In this document: in pieces, positions 1 through 11,809 of the stretch
Numbering within the stretch: the stretch's first letter is position 1
Layout of the letters: every line of letters starts with the position of its first letter
Source: Phytophthora hibernalis
Taxonomy: Eukaryota; Oomycota; Peronosporomycetes; Peronosporales; Peronosporaceae
Reading direction: 5' to 3'
Length of the DNA stretch: 64,000 bases
NCBI GenBank assembly: GCA_012656075.1
Contig: JAAKBF010000354.1
Coordinates: 310,001 to 374,000 of the forward strand
Notes under the pieces: model-generated
Seen by the model: the letters and a program-made list of their open reading frames with translations, nothing else
The model's database searches: none
What the model was told of the DNA's origin: nothing
Translations under genes and position numbers: made by a program

Positions 1-71
1 AGCGGCAAGTCGCCGCAGTTTGTCTTGAAAGTCTTCCGCGGGGTTTTACATCGTCGACGTCCCGCCCAGAG

Positions 72-944
72 TCAGACCATTCTACCGATCCGCTGGTGCG
101 GATGCACGTCGGTGATGCGAGCCGCTGTCCCCACCTCCGTCAGCATGGCGTTTACCAAGTCCCGATGGGAAGATAGTGGCCCCTTCACCTCGCCCTCGTT
201 CACCTCAGCCTCGCTGGTCCGCCGTAGATCGTCGGTCAATCGCCACATGTGTATCCTCCGTCGTTGTGTAGCGGACGACCCTGTGTGCGCTCCGCGTCTC
301 GTTAGTTGAGGGTAATTCAATAATAGCAACTTCGTTAGGGTGCCAACTTGGCGTTGGACTGGTTTGATTACCTTGGCAGCGATCGCCGTCACCAGCAACC
401 CTCCATTATCCACCCATTCCCAATGAATGACGTCCTTTAGCTGTTGGCCAACCTTACAGATCTTTTTGAACAGCGTTGTCGGCGCGATGATCCTCCCCGT
501 GGCCGTGTACAAGCGCACGTCCGCCATGTATAGGTACGGGAGCCACTCCATGCAGAAGACCATATTAGCCGCCGCCTCCGTCGCAATGTATCGTGCGCAA
601 AGCGGCCCTTGCAGAGGTGCCAGGTCCACTAAAATGCGACGTTCTTTCCATTTAAGCACTACCGGCCCCTTGAAGTACGCTGTGCTTTGGTGGGCCAGCA
701 CCATGTCCAGTTTCTCCGGCAGTGCGTCTGGGCTGCCGTGCGTGACGCAGATCCGTACCCCTGTCGTCCAAAGGGTCGGGCACATGCGTCTGCTGGTTGC
801 ATGAGTCGGTGTATGTCGTGGTGTGACGTACATCGCGTTTGCTATCGCCTTGCTGCTGTTGTCGGCAACCACATCTCCGATAAGGCGGGTTTCTGTGTCC
901 GCCTCCACAGCCCAAATGTTGACGGTGACTGCCGCCAGAGCCAT
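72..944 (-). pseudogene. Probable C-terminal part of the LINE ORF2
   Basis: A 290-codon open frame on the minus strand lies directly 3' of the RT fragment and on the same strand. I recognise no catalytic motif; there is no clear RNase H signature. Its content (many Trp, Leu and Val, few low-complexity tracts) is protein-like, and the short spacing to the RT suggests that it is the ORF2 tail, after the RT thumb. The part between 944 and 1310 is open in a different frame. Confidence 0.45.
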
Positions 945-1309
945 AAGTTCGGTCTGCCGGTCAGGAACGGCTCACCCTCCCTGATTCCTAGGGAGCGCCG
1001 CGACATGCTCGTTCAGCCCTGCACGCCCAATTACCGTGCCATCGGTAAAGCGAGCGTGCCACACAAAATTCTTGATCATCCGTTGAAAGGCGATGATCGT
1101 TGCGCGGAGGACCAGATGTGCCGCCCAATGCATAGCAGCTTGGGGATCACGATGGCCATGACCACCAAGCTGCGTTGGTCCGCCGCCGTCGTTTTCCGCG
1201 CTGCAAGCGCCAGCCGCGTATTCAGATGCGTTCTGGCTAACTGCCACGTGTAGTTCTCATAGGGAACGCTGCCGACCGGTATGCCCAAGTATCTGGATAG
1301 TACCGTTGG

Positions 1310-1978
1310 TCACTGCACTTTCAGTGGCTCGGGCAGTTCAGGCCTTCGAGCTGCAGTCGCTGGGTGAAGAGCTATACCTAACGTCTTCCCCTCGTTCAAT
1401 TTGAGCCCCGAGGCCATCGCGAAGACTCGCGCGATCGCCAGGACAATGATGACCTCTGCAGGTCGCCGCACATAACATGCAGTATCATCAGCGTACCCGC
1501 CAACTTTGAGTTTCACCGTACCGGCGGCGCTGCGCAAAGTGATCCCTGCAATGTTCGCATCATTGTCGATTCTCCGGTACAGCGCCTCAAGAAGTAGCAC
1601 AAACAGCAAAGGCGCCAGAGGGCACCCTTGCCGGATTCCGCAAGTTACCTCCACCCAACGAGATCTGTATCCGTTCGCGAGAAATCTGACCTTGGTCCCT
1701 TCATGTAGTCCCCTCATCGCCGCGATGAATTCCACTCTTTCTGAATGTCCGTCTTGACAGCGTCCCATGCCTTCGCCCAATGCACTGCGCCCGTGAGGCC
1801 GCTCGGTAACTCGTCCAGAAAATCCTGCAACTTCTGCGTCGTAGCGGTGCGTACGGCATCGCGTGCAATGGGCGGTGGCGCGTAAACCGCAGTTGGCTTC
1901 CTGATACGCACGTGATCTGATGGACACCTGAGGTGTAAGCGCATCGCGTTGTGGTCCGCCTGCGTCTCCGTGCGCCAC
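1310..1978 (-). pseudogene. LINE reverse transcriptase fragment
   Basis: A 222-codon minus-strand frame carries two diagnostic RT blocks: GIRQGCPLAPLLF (LINE motif 4/B, consensus RQGxPLSP, around 1600-1645) and the catalytic YADDTACYV block (YADD codons at 1484-1495), followed by the LKLNEGKT block typical of LINE RTs. The N-terminal part of this frame looks out of register with the endonuclease reading, and the fingers region with motifs 1-2 is not clear. The polymerase copies the element RNA at the nicked target. The copy is truncated and frameshifted. Confidence 0.85.
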
Positions 1979-2750
1979 ACCTCCACCTCAGCGATCCATT
2001 CCATTAGCGGAGCAGACACATACCACCGGTCTAACCTGGCCGTGACATCGACGCCTTCCCCAAATGAGTACCGGTACGTGTGCGGGGAATCATAGTAGGC
2101 CGCCATATCGAAATGCTCCAGCTCGTCCGACACCGCATGTGCGACTACAAAGCCCCATTAGGTGAGTAGATACACCAACGCTGGCGATTCATGATCGGAC
2201 ACCGGTCTGTACCAGCTTCTGTCCAGTCTAGAATCCTAGGTACAGTCGAAGTCCCCCAATACCATCTTGTCCATGTGTGGGAGCTCCAATTGGCTCAGTC
2301 GCCGGTAGAACTGTTCCCGTAGAGCCCGTTGATGTGGGACATATTCGCAGATGAACAGTAGCGTGGACCCCGCATTACTACCTGTCACCGCCATGAAATG
2401 GCTAGTCCATTCAGATTGCATGCTGAGTCGCACGTCCTTGATCCGACCATATGGGTCAATAAAGATAGCCACGCCTCCCCTCTTTTGGGTGGAGGAGACC
2501 AGAAGAAGAGCGGGTCACCGTCGTCCGTTCTCTGGAGCCCCCATGTTCTGGCGTGGAGCCGTCGGTTAAACTCAATGGCGTCTGCATCAACATGAGTCTC
2601 CTGCAGACACACCACGTCATGCCGTCCGTGGTTAACTACATGTCGGAGTGCGCTATAGATCTCTGTCCGATGAGCATCAATACTGCCGAAGCCGTTCACA
2701 TTGATCGTGACGCAGCTGAACGTTCTCTCCTGCCGGTGAAACGCGTCCAA
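1714..2750 (-). pseudogene. LINE APE-type endonuclease domain
   Basis: The minus-strand reading from 2750 shows endonuclease/exonuclease/phosphatase family landmarks: VTINVNGFGS near the start, the metal-binding LQETHVD box (codons around 2580-2605), the VLGDFDCT box (around 2240-2265) and, after a frame change, TARLDRWYVSA (around 2010-2045), which corresponds to the SRIDxIxVS motif of LINE endonucleases. This enzyme nicks target DNA to prime reverse transcription. The reading moves between at least three frames, so the domain cannot be made as it stands. Confidence 0.8.
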
Positions 2751-3626
2751 CCCACGTCATGCAGCCTATTCGATCTTCTTCTTTTCCGTCTGATGGCGAG
2801 CCACTGCCTTCATCGTCTCGTGTTTAAAGTCCATGCGGACCTGGGTTGCACGCTGTTGCGCAGTAGCTGATGGGAATAAGTCGCCGAGTGTGCGCTGGCG
2901 AGGCTCTGCCCCTGGTGGCCCATCTTATCCAACCCATCTCGTGCACACAGGCCCCCTTGTGAACCTTGCCTTGATTCGTTTCTCTTCGTCCGTCTCTTTG
3001 CCTCTAGCTGACTTCGTCGTCGTGTAGTGTCCTCGTCACTCTTCGGAGACGAAGGTGTCCTTGTGGTCGAGTCGTCGGTCACAGCCGTCTGTGGACGGCT
3101 CGGTGACTGGCTCCCCAGCGGTTCCGGTCTGTGAGCGTCTGTTGGAACCGTGTTGCGGGCGAGGTCGCCCTTAGTATCGACCCGTGGCAGGGCGACCGGC
3201 TGCTATTGCAGCCAGTCGGTCCTCCCACGTCACCCATGACGGCAGTGTCACCGCCGCCCCTCAGTTCGCAGACTTCGCCACCTCCACACACAGCTTCTGG
3301 ACGGCCGGGTGCGCGCGGTGGATTGCGCCAAAGGACGTCCGAGATGCACCACCCCACGATGTCGCCCCCAGATCCAGATCACATGTGGGAGGAGATGCAG
3401 AATATGCCAGTAATCCTCCGGCAGCGTCTGTGAGCGTGCGCCTCCTGTAGCTGCCCCGTACATGTTGCTGAGACGGGTCCATCTGGACGGGTCCCGTGCG
3501 ACCACCGTGTCTCTGGTTGAGTCACCTTCCGTCTTGCAAGCAGCCGGCCAAGTACGGCAGTATTCCTTTGCCGCATTTGACGGCGCCTCATGTACTATAT
3601 GATCGCTGAGCATGGCCATTTGTGCG

Positions 3627-5101
3627 TCATATGCCTCCATTTCTCCCCAGTGGGAGGAGATCAGCCGGCAAGAGTTTGACAGCGAGTTCCGGATACGGTA
3701 GGTATCCAAACAGCTCGTGTAGTAAGCCCCGGTGTGATAGCAGCCGCCGCACCTGTGTCAGCACGTCTGCATCGCCCTCCGTGGGCAGTCCGGACGGGGT
3801 CCTCGACCGCGGCAGAAGCCTCCACAAGATAACGTATCCTGCATGTTTTCCGCTGAAGGTGGCAGAGTTTGGACAGATCCGACACCAGCTCCGGTTCAAA
3901 GTTGATCGAGTTCAAGAGCCGTGCATCGTCGACAGCGCCACCCTCCCATGTGTGGATATTGGTGCTCGACTTGACGCAGACCCGTCTGGTCCTGGCTTGC
4001 CTGGTCTCTACTCCGAATCTCGTGAACTGTGCCCCGCGTATCCAGTCAATTTCATGAGTCTGTCCTCTTCTGCACGCAAACCGCCATCGAGGATGCCAAT
4101 GTCGTAGTATACTCGATCCAAGCGCTTCATTTTCAGCCTGTCGTGGACCACTTCCAGCCTGGCACGGCGGTCTACGACCCCAATCAGAATGGTGTTCGTA
4201 TCATCGTTGTCTGTCATCGTGTCCGTCTGTCCGATTTCCCTTGCTGTATTCGTGGTGCGCTAGCACTTCTGAGAACCAACGATGTGAGCTACAACTCTCC
4301 CGTGCGAATGCTACGTCACCTTTAGCTTGCCACTTTGTGGAGACATCCCCGTGGTGCACTCCGGAGAAGTGCCCCTCGTGCCGTTTCAACAACAAAAGAC
4401 TGGTAATACGAGCAATCACGCATATGACCCTAACATTGCCTTTGCTGTGGCATCATCCATCGCCCCGCCAAATCCAGTCTCATGGTAGGATGTTGTCCTG
4501 ATAGAAGTATCTTTGGACGTGCGCATCGTTGTGGGTGTTTACTTCGAGCACGAACAACGGTTCTCGCAAATACTGCCCCCTTAGTACCTCCGGACCAGCC
4601 CAAAATGCAGACGGAATATGAGCGTTCACGGTGCGCGCCCGTTCCTGTTTGCAGTGATCGTACAGCGCCGCAGTCGCGACCGCCTTATCTGTAGGCGGTG
4701 GTTGTGATGGATACAACCGTTGCAGCTCTCTGCACGGGTCCACTACGTTGCAGACCACATCGTTGGCTAGGTTCGCCAGCATCAGCATGTAGATGCTGCG
4801 CTTGAGGACGTTCGCACCCTTTACTACCGCCGGGGTGAACGTCGTGTTGGTTTCGTACGGTGATGTGGTCGTCGCATACAGTGCATTGTCCGTTGGCAGG
4901 GACCTCAGTGATAGAGCCGCCAAACGGCATCAAGAACACTGGTAGCTGGTGAGGCATACCAGGTGCATGGACAATTTGTTCGATTGCAAACCCGTCCTGA
5001 CTCAAGGTGAGGCCATCAATGGCTCTCGCCACCTCTGGTGTGACTTGTCGCGATCCTGGTGGTCGTTGCGTCTCTTCCTCTGGCATGTTTGTCCTCTGCA
5101 A
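3627..5101 (-). pseudogene. LINE ORF1-like (gag-like) remnant
   Basis: Upstream of the endonuclease, three to four overlapping minus-strand open segments follow one another (about 5101-4685, 4923-4480, 4217-4008, 3915-3627) in changing frames. The first begins with a hydrophilic Pro/Glu/Arg-rich stretch and is followed by a segment rich in Leu and Asn. I see no CCHC zinc knuckle. The assignment as ORF1 rests on position, 5' of the endonuclease on the same strand, and not on a recognised domain. A host gene fragment cannot be excluded. Confidence 0.45.
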
Positions 5102-5109
5102 CTCTCGGC

Positions 5110-8100
5110 TTTTCCTCGTTCAGCGTTGAATCCAGTGAGAAAGGATATTCCGACCCCGGTGTTGCAATCCTAGTCTATACATTCACAGTAAAACACAATT
5201 CTCGTCATCCTATCATTGCCGTCCATATCCTGTATGCCCACCTTGTCTAACTCGCGCTTGATAGAGTTGATATTGCTGTAGAATCGTTTTGCATTCTTGC
5301 GCTTCTCCTTTTGCAGAACGACAGCCTTCGAGCCACACCGCATCATGCGCTCGAGGTGGTTCTACTTGATTGACTAGTTGAATGTGGTCTTTCACGACTG
5401 TGAGCACGGATCAGACGCGTTTTAGTGGCTGAACTTTTTTGAGGGGTTGCGGATTAACGGGGCCATTTCGAGATAAAAATGCCAAATCAAAAGTGGATAT
5501 ATAAGTAACTAAGATGCATGCATTTGGCGGCTAGGATCTGCCGCGATAAGGAGTTGGTGCGAACGAAGAAAAACACGGTGAATTACTACGTGGGATAACA
5601 CTTGATACAGTTACTGATCTACTACACCTCACACATCCATTCACGTGATCTCAGTAATAATTACTGACTTGTGGAAACTGCTCTCCTCTTGGAAGGTTTC
5701 ACTAACTTTATGAGCGTTGAATCATCCTGGGAATGGTAAGCGCGAGTCACGAACGTCGACTGGGGTTTTGGGGGAATGGTGATACCGGTAGAGAAAGAAG
5801 AAAATACCAAGTGCTGTAAGTACCGGTAGTATCGTTACCGGCCCTACCTCTTCAATATCGTACTTAATAAGTAGTGCTACCGTAATCGTGTCCATGGTGT
5901 TTTGGGTGGTACATTGTACCACGTACATGGGTGACCGTTATAAGCCAAGGAAGTCGGTAGCAAAGAGGTAGCGCTGGAATATGACAATTGTCAATTTTCT
6001 AGGGCTAAGTGAGGCGATTGCGTTTCCTTGTAGATTACTGCAAAAAAACTTATAACTTTCAGAAGCTTTGTCCATAGTTACAATATTTTTGCAAGGATAT
6101 AGGGGTTTAGTGGTTGGTTATGACATCACTGAAGCGTTTGTGGCAGGTACTACATTATTGGAGTGTGGAAGTACACATCTTGCGGTATTTTTGTTCTATA
6201 CAGGTTATGTCAAAGTGTTTTTGTTTGAATATGAAGCAACTATTGAACGCTCATGACGTTGCCTACTAATTGGATCACATCATTCTTACAAGCGCAGATA
6301 AATTATAATCTGATAACTGGATCTCAAAATCTTGGTTGATCGTATAGATAACCGTTCGAGTGATTTGCATCATATCTCTCATCTTTGTGAATTACTACAC
6401 GCCTTCTCATCTACTGAACAATGACGCCATAGTCAAAACTAAAATGACCTCTGGGACAGTGGCTTTAACGGGGAAGATGCGGATGATACGCCATTCACTT
6501 TTTCATGGGGTTCAATGCCGAAGAGATAATTTGGACAGGGCGCGGTCGCAGGACAGTCGCGATCCCATTTCTCTTTTGCATTTATACTGAAACACTGTTA
6601 TAAAATGCAGAGCGGATTCATTTACGGAGAAGCTGCTGGAGATTTCATACAGTATGCCATGGGCTTCTTTCACATGGTGGCGAAAGTCTTCAGGTGCTCA
6701 CATCACCTTGGAGTACGCTGTTTTGCGCGGTCTTGAGGATGTGCTCGTTACCAACAGGTACTCGGCAACCAAGGAAGGAGTTGTTAGCGAGTGGCATCTG
6801 AAGCCAGAGGTGCAATATTTGTCAAGTATTCAGAGAAGCACTGACTTACATTAAAGTTCGAGAAGTGGCAGAGCTTTCGCATATCACGAGCCTCCACTTT
6901 TTCAAGTAATTCCGTGGAGCAGTCCAACTGCGTGCTGAATTGGGACTGCGCGCTGCATCGTCGACTGAAAATGGGCATCGTTTTGATCAAGATGTCTGCT
7001 TGATGCAAGCACGAATCCATAAAACACATGTGGGTTCACCGTGGCTATATCATCAACTACTCAGCTCAAGCGCCGAAAGAAGGGACTTCGACGCCTTTGA
7101 ATTATCTATACACATACCAGCTCGTACAAGCGTACCATTCCTACTGAACGACGAAGAGTTGAGCGACGACGTGGAGTACGTCCGTCAAACGAAATTAACT
7201 CGGGGATATAACCCTAAGCTGAAGCGCGCACGAGAAACACTGCTGGTCTCAGCACAACTCGGGGCAAATGGAGATAAAATGTACGCTTTATTGATGGGAG
7301 GGATCCCGACGCGAAGGCCGGACGCTGCCCTTGTCTGTAAAACGCAAAACATGTTGCATACGTGCACTCACTGTTGGTCATGCAGGAGCGAGTAGAAACG
7401 TGAACGATTCGGCTATCGTGGACCTTCTCGACAGTTTGCTCGACATCATGGTGTTGAGCACGACGCGGGTGGAGCTGGACATCGTATGGATTACCGATGC
7501 TAACAACACTATCAATTTTGCGCAAGCCTTTATCAAGAACGAGCAAGAACCATAGTATACCAGTATACTACGACAGTGTCTACATACGATAATACAACAA
7601 GCTCAGCACACAATATCCTGGGGGATTTATCTCATCGATGTGGCCTTTCCAAAAGTCCCCGACTTGATGCCTTTGTGACACGTCAGACCTATGCTCACAG
7701 GAACATGCTACGACAGGTGCGGGATGAAACATCTTCATCAGGTGTAAGCGGCAGGCGGAAGGACACTGACGAGCGGTGGCGACCTCTATTTGTATATGAT
7801 ACATTGTACGATGGAGGAGGAGTGCGGGTTAATGATACTCGAGCTGTAATTCATAACGGAGGTTGAAGCATCATACATAAACGATGCTTGGCTGAGCCTG
7901 TGATGACATTGTCTTGTGTGCTGCTGGACAGACAATATTGTTCACGCAGCCGCGATGAACAAAACTTTCAACGATCGCAGCAATTTAACGCGTATTGGTG
8001 AATACATTGGTGTATAATTCATTTTCCACCTTCCGCTGGAGTGCTTCAAGCAGAGATACTCCCGATGTACTTTTCATTTTCTTTTATATACAGGCATGTT

Positions 8101-8130
8101 TCTACAATGTAATACTTCTCCTGGAAATAA
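5110..8130. other. Mostly non-coding stretch
   Basis: About 3 kb of AT-richer DNA with only short open segments. Apart from the P450-like scrap at 5722-5928, nothing is recognisable. A short minus-strand segment at 5213-5407 is hydrophilic and Gln-rich. The plus-strand segments at 6600-7555 (for example 6940-7395) have no motif I know and no supporting splice sites. I regard this stretch as decayed sequence between the LINE and the MITE-like element. Confidence 0.5.
5722..5928 (-). pseudogene. Possible cytochrome P450 N-terminal scrap
   Basis: The minus-strand reading (in-frame Met at about 5895) has a hydrophobic anchor of about 20 residues (VTILPVLTALGIFFFLY), then a basic Tyr-Arg-Tyr-His-His segment and a Pro-rich stretch ending SRLPFPG before a stop. 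Anchor, basic patch and PxPG hinge is the layout of microsomal P450 N-termini. Nothing of the catalytic domain (ExxR, heme Cys loop) follows on either strand. It may equally be a chance membrane-like ORF. Confidence 0.25.
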
Positions 8131-8133
8131 TGA

Positions 8134-8522
8134 AGGCCGTGTTCGTTGAGCAGATATTACGTATTATCTGCCACATAATATGTATTATGTCCAACGAACA
8201 CGTTGACAGATGATACGTATTATCTCCTGCGTTTTCTCAGATTAGCCTTTTCGGTATTCTGAAGAACCCATACTGATATTATGTTCTGGGGGTCGCGCCA
8301 TGTCCTGAAGGGTCGCTCCGTGTCGTGAAGGGTCACCTCCATCCCCTTCAGTGCCGGTTACCGTGCCGTTTGAGTGCCAGTTACTTCGATGAATGCGACC
8401 CCTCGTCCTCAGTATAATTTTAGCGAGCGAACACACGTAAACGGAAAAGAATGAAGTTGTAAACATACTACGCTCTCAGAATGCGTTTTTGAGATAATAT
8501 GCATTATTGCCGAACACGGCCT
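8134..8522. mobile_element. MITE-like element with 12-bp terminal inverted repeats
   Basis: The left end AGGCCGTGTTCG (8134-8145) is the exact reverse complement of the right end CGAACACGGCCT (8511-8522). Both are followed inwards by AT-rich sequence with TATTACGTATTATCT on the left and ATAATGCATATTATCTC on the right (minus strand). A second inverted match, GTGTTCGTTG at 8139-8148 and CAACGAACAC at 8192-8201, gives a hairpin inside the left end. The element is about 390 bp and has no coding capacity. I could not see a convincing target-site duplication. Confidence 0.55.
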
Positions 8523-8529
8523 AACAGTT

Positions 8530-9670
8530 TGACTTTTTCATAAAACCTCACAGTATTCTATTGGTCAAATATCATGAATTTAATAGGATGCTTGCACTAA
8601 ACTGATCTTGCACGAGAATTAAAAACCAGTCCCTTTCCAATGGGACGAACAGCAGGCACCCCGACACCCCCGAAGAAACGTGCACTGCCATTGCGCTGTT
8701 TCTCGCCGAGAGATCTGTCAATGGCCGGCTGAAGCGTGGGACAGTGAAAGCAGCAGCCAAGTTACAGCTCGTGTTGTGAAATGTTTGGTTAAATCCTTTA
8801 ACGGATGCTGCCACGGTGACTATCTTCAAGACGAAGCTCCTAGGACTACCCTCAAGTCGACGTGGTCGACCCGATGCCGAAAACACGTACCTAAATGCAC
8901 TAAACTCCTAAAAATCCGTAAGATATCGCGATATACTGCAGTTTTTAGAGCAAGTTATCCGCTTACCAGCCGCGCTTCGCTTGGCTGGGCGCCCCTCCGG
9001 CACCCCCGCGGTTCGCTCCGCTCGCGATATGGAGATAGAACCTCCGGCCTCACGTATTGCTCCCACGCTTTCGTCTCCGGCGGGGGACCCATCTGCCCCT
9101 GCCTTCGCCGTGATGCTGCGGGAACGAGCTCCGAGTGACTGTTTGGATGGTGGCTTGTCAACTAGGCCCAGCAGGCGCTGTTGGTCTCCCCAGCCTTGTG
9201 TTGACAGTAGCCGTTGAGCTTCATAGTAGAATGCGGAATGAAGAGTCAAGGATGTCCCCTGCGAGATATTTACTTGTTTTGACTATTAAATGGTAAATTT
9301 CCTGGTGGTAATTTAAGCTGATTTGAGCAAATTATCCAAATCGGGTAATTTACATTAGGATTTATAGTGCATTTAAAAGGTCGTGTTCTCCTGTACCGTC
9401 GACCCCTGTCCTGACGATGTCCACGTCTATTGCGGAGCGCGTTGCGCACATCTGGGCCACCCATCGACAGCGTCAGTCAATGCGGGCTATGGATTAATAA
9501 CAATGTCTCTCCGACCAAACTTCATCTTTGTATGGCACATATTAGCCAATGAGATTGGACTTTCATTCGTTTTTGGCCAATAAAACCATCTCTATGGTTT
9601 TTGGCGAATCGAATCACGTCAACGCTTTTATTTTATCCAATAAAAATACGATTTTACGTTGCAGTCGGAA
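8530..9670. other. No recognisable gene
   Basis: Only short unrelated ORFs occur on both strands. The part from about 8960 to 9230 is GC-rich, the rest AT-rich. I see no splice-supported gene, RNA gene or repeat here. Confidence 0.45.
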
Positions 9671-9728
9671 GCTGAGCGATTCCGACATATCTGGTCGGAG
9701 CTGAGCGATTCCGACATATCTGGTCGGA
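9671..9728 (+). repeat. Tandem duplication of a 29-bp unit
   Basis: A 29-bp unit beginning GCTGAGCGATTCCGACATAT is present twice in direct, gap-free tandem (9671-9699 and 9700-9728). A third partial copy of the unit start (GGTCGGAGCTGA) follows at about 9722. It lies just upstream of the Crypton-like remnant and may be part of that element's terminal region. Confidence 0.8.
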
Positions 9729-9751
9729 GCTGACGCCCAGATACGTGTATC

Positions 9752-11654
9752 GTGCTACAAGCGAGAGGTGCGCCACGTATCACTCGCATATTTGCCGCCT
9801 CTCCGACCAAGAGTAATGCGCCTGAGCGATTTGAAGCCCACCAACACCAAGCGCGCGACGACCATAAAGGCGTTCAATCGCTTCGCCCCGCCGAGGGCAC
9901 GAGCATGGAGCATGTCAAGGCGTTGATCGTTGTCGACCCAAGCCGCGCGGGTGGCATCCTAGTGACGCTGATGGACAAGTTCGGTGTGTACCTAGCATTC
10001 CATGCAGGAGCAAAGGGGCTGCACTTGTCGCGCCACTCCGTCGCTCAATATTTCCGCCAAGCGAAGTGCTGGCTCCTCGACGAGTACCCTGTTCAAGGGG
10101 AGCCTATTGTGGTATCTCTTTGGGCGCGCTTCGGACCTGACCTTCGTCCGAAGCAGCAGCTCACCATCGGTGCTGGTGGCGTGTTCTTCATCCGCTTCAT
10201 CCGCGTGAAGACGTCAGACGAGCAGACACTGTCGCTCTTTCCCGACGAAGACTTCACGACTTGCCCGCTGCTGGCGCTCGCTCTGGCCTTGATCATGCAG
10301 GAGTCGCCGTGCGCAGCGCTTCTCAATCACTTGCCAGTGTAGTCGAAGGACGTCCCTGTTGAGCAGACCGACTCGATCCCATTGCTGGATCTGCTGGAAG
10401 ACAGCGGCGCCCTAGATTCTTCTCAGACGTCGAAGAGAAGCACGACCGTCCACACGACACCGACAGTCGGAGTCCACGCTCTTGTCAACCGCTTGCTCGA
10501 TCGTGTTGTTGGTCCAGCTGGAGTCGAAGAGCCGCTGACCTCTCATTCGTTTTGACGTGGCGGCGCAGCATGCGAACGCGAGCTCAGAGCTGACGGCGCA
10601 GTGGATATTCGATAGCGGAGCCTGGAACTTGACCACGACCTACAAAGCCTTCGCGTACGTCTTCAATACTCCGAAAGAAGACCATCAAGTAGCCAAGGTG
10701 CTGAGCGGAATGGCGCCAAAGCAAGCCTGTGTTCTTCCGTCACTGGAAGTCTTCGACTCGACTACACAAGAGGATATTAGAGAGGTTAGCCGCAAGCTCT
10801 TCAATTCGAGTCATGCGCTGGGTAACGAGGCCTTCAATGTCTGCGCTGCTGTGAGAGATGTGCTGACAGCAACTATCTTCCTCCATTACCCGTCGTTGAT
10901 GAAGACCAACGCGCAGGCACCTGCAATGAAGACGATCCAGCGATGCGTTGAAGCCTCTGGTTTGACGATGACGAGTCTGCTTGCTTGGTCACAGCAACTC
11001 ACGAGGTCAAAAGCTCAAGCCAACACCACCGCAGAAGACCTGATGGAAGGAAACGTGAAGGCCAAAGTTGCGTTCGAACATCAGACTGCCTTGATTGAAA
11101 GGTTAATCGAGGTCAACCGTAGCCTCGAGGCTCGAGTCAAATCCCTAGAAGCTGCAAATACCAACACTGAAGCGAAATCATCAGCACATGTAGATCAAGC
11201 CAACTGACCAAGAGATGAAGATGAAATCGTACCGGTGAAGCGCCGACGCCGCTCAAAGACGATACCACTTATGGACACCTGGTTCGCGTGGTACACTACC
11301 GTTCCGCGCGGGTGGCTAAGCACGGACAAGCACAAGAAATCAGATGCGAAGCAGCTTGTGGCCTTCATGAAGCTCTTCATCGAAGACGGATACACGCTCG
11401 ACGAGTCATCGCCCAGCTACAAGGATAATGTCCGTCAGCTCGGAGAGTTAGCGTCAAGCAAAGTCACTGCGTACCTTGGCGAGCGAGGCGTACCGTCAAA
11501 GGGATCCAACGCTGTACTCAAGGCGCTTCGGCAGCTGCATCGCGAGGTAAGCCTCAACGACCTCATCAACGCCTATCGCCAGCGTCTCGCCATCGATAGA
11601 GTTGTAGACCCTGCACCTATTCATCACCAAGGCACACTCAAGCTGCTCCAGTAA
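9752..11654 (+). pseudogene. Crypton-type tyrosine recombinase element, inactivated
   Basis: Three consecutive plus-strand open segments (9752-10342, 10557-11207, 11235-11654) read as one decayed protein. Tyrosine-recombinase landmarks are visible: a GRASD block with the first catalytic Arg (about 10115-10130, readable only in a shifted frame), an HSF-x-RGGA block whose Arg position is a TGA stop at 10553-10555, and a FAYVF block with the candidate nucleophile Tyr (codon 10656-10658) before a Leu-rich coiled-coil tail. From memory of related oomycete proteins, part of the core between about 10085 and 10110 is missing. Cryptons move by tyrosine-recombinase-mediated circular intermediates. At least three frame or stop lesions make this copy dead. 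Confidence 0.7.
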
Positions 11655-11738
11655 CGCAATACGATCTTTTTCCACGTCCTTGTAGTCGGTGCTTCCGTTG
11701 ATGTCAGGTCTGCAGCAGTCATTGGAGCATAGAAAATT

Positions 11739-11803
11739 TACCGATGGGCGGAATCGAACCACCTTCTTCCCTTTCGGGAGCTCTTCCATTGAGCTAAATC
11801 GGT
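11739..11803 (-). ncRNA. tRNA-like sequence (SINE head or tRNA pseudogene)
   Basis: On the minus strand this 65-nt stretch has an A-box-like TAGCTCAATGGAAGAGC and a B-box GGTTCGATTCC. A perfect 4-bp D stem (GCTC/GAGC), a 5-bp T stem (GGTGG/CCGCC) and six of seven acceptor pairs can be drawn. The segment between the D and T stems is only 16 nt and folds as CCC-GAAA-GGG, so a normal 5-bp anticodon stem with 7-nt loop is absent. A functional tRNA is therefore unlikely. A tRNA-derived SINE head or a deleted tRNA pseudogene fits better. Confidence 0.65.
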
Positions 11804-11809
11804 GGGGTT

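Larger units (their letters stand above)
72..5101 (-). mobile_element. Degenerate non-LTR retrotransposon (LINE)
   Basis: Reading the minus strand from about 5101 down to 72, open segments appear in the order expected of a LINE: an ORF1-like part, an APE-type endonuclease, a reverse transcriptase and a C-terminal extension. The frame changes many times, so no complete ORF2 can be read. The lower end is close to the window edge and I see no poly-A tail or target-site duplication. Some frame breaks could be homopolymer under-calls like those seen elsewhere in the window, but the number of breaks and stops fits an old, dead copy. Confidence 0.85.

Noticed and set aside
6940..7395. 151-codon plus-strand ORF
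   Set aside because: No recognisable motif, poor context and no splice partners; not enough to call a gene.
11739..11803. Functional tRNA gene
   Set aside because: The anticodon arm is too short to form a 7-nt loop.
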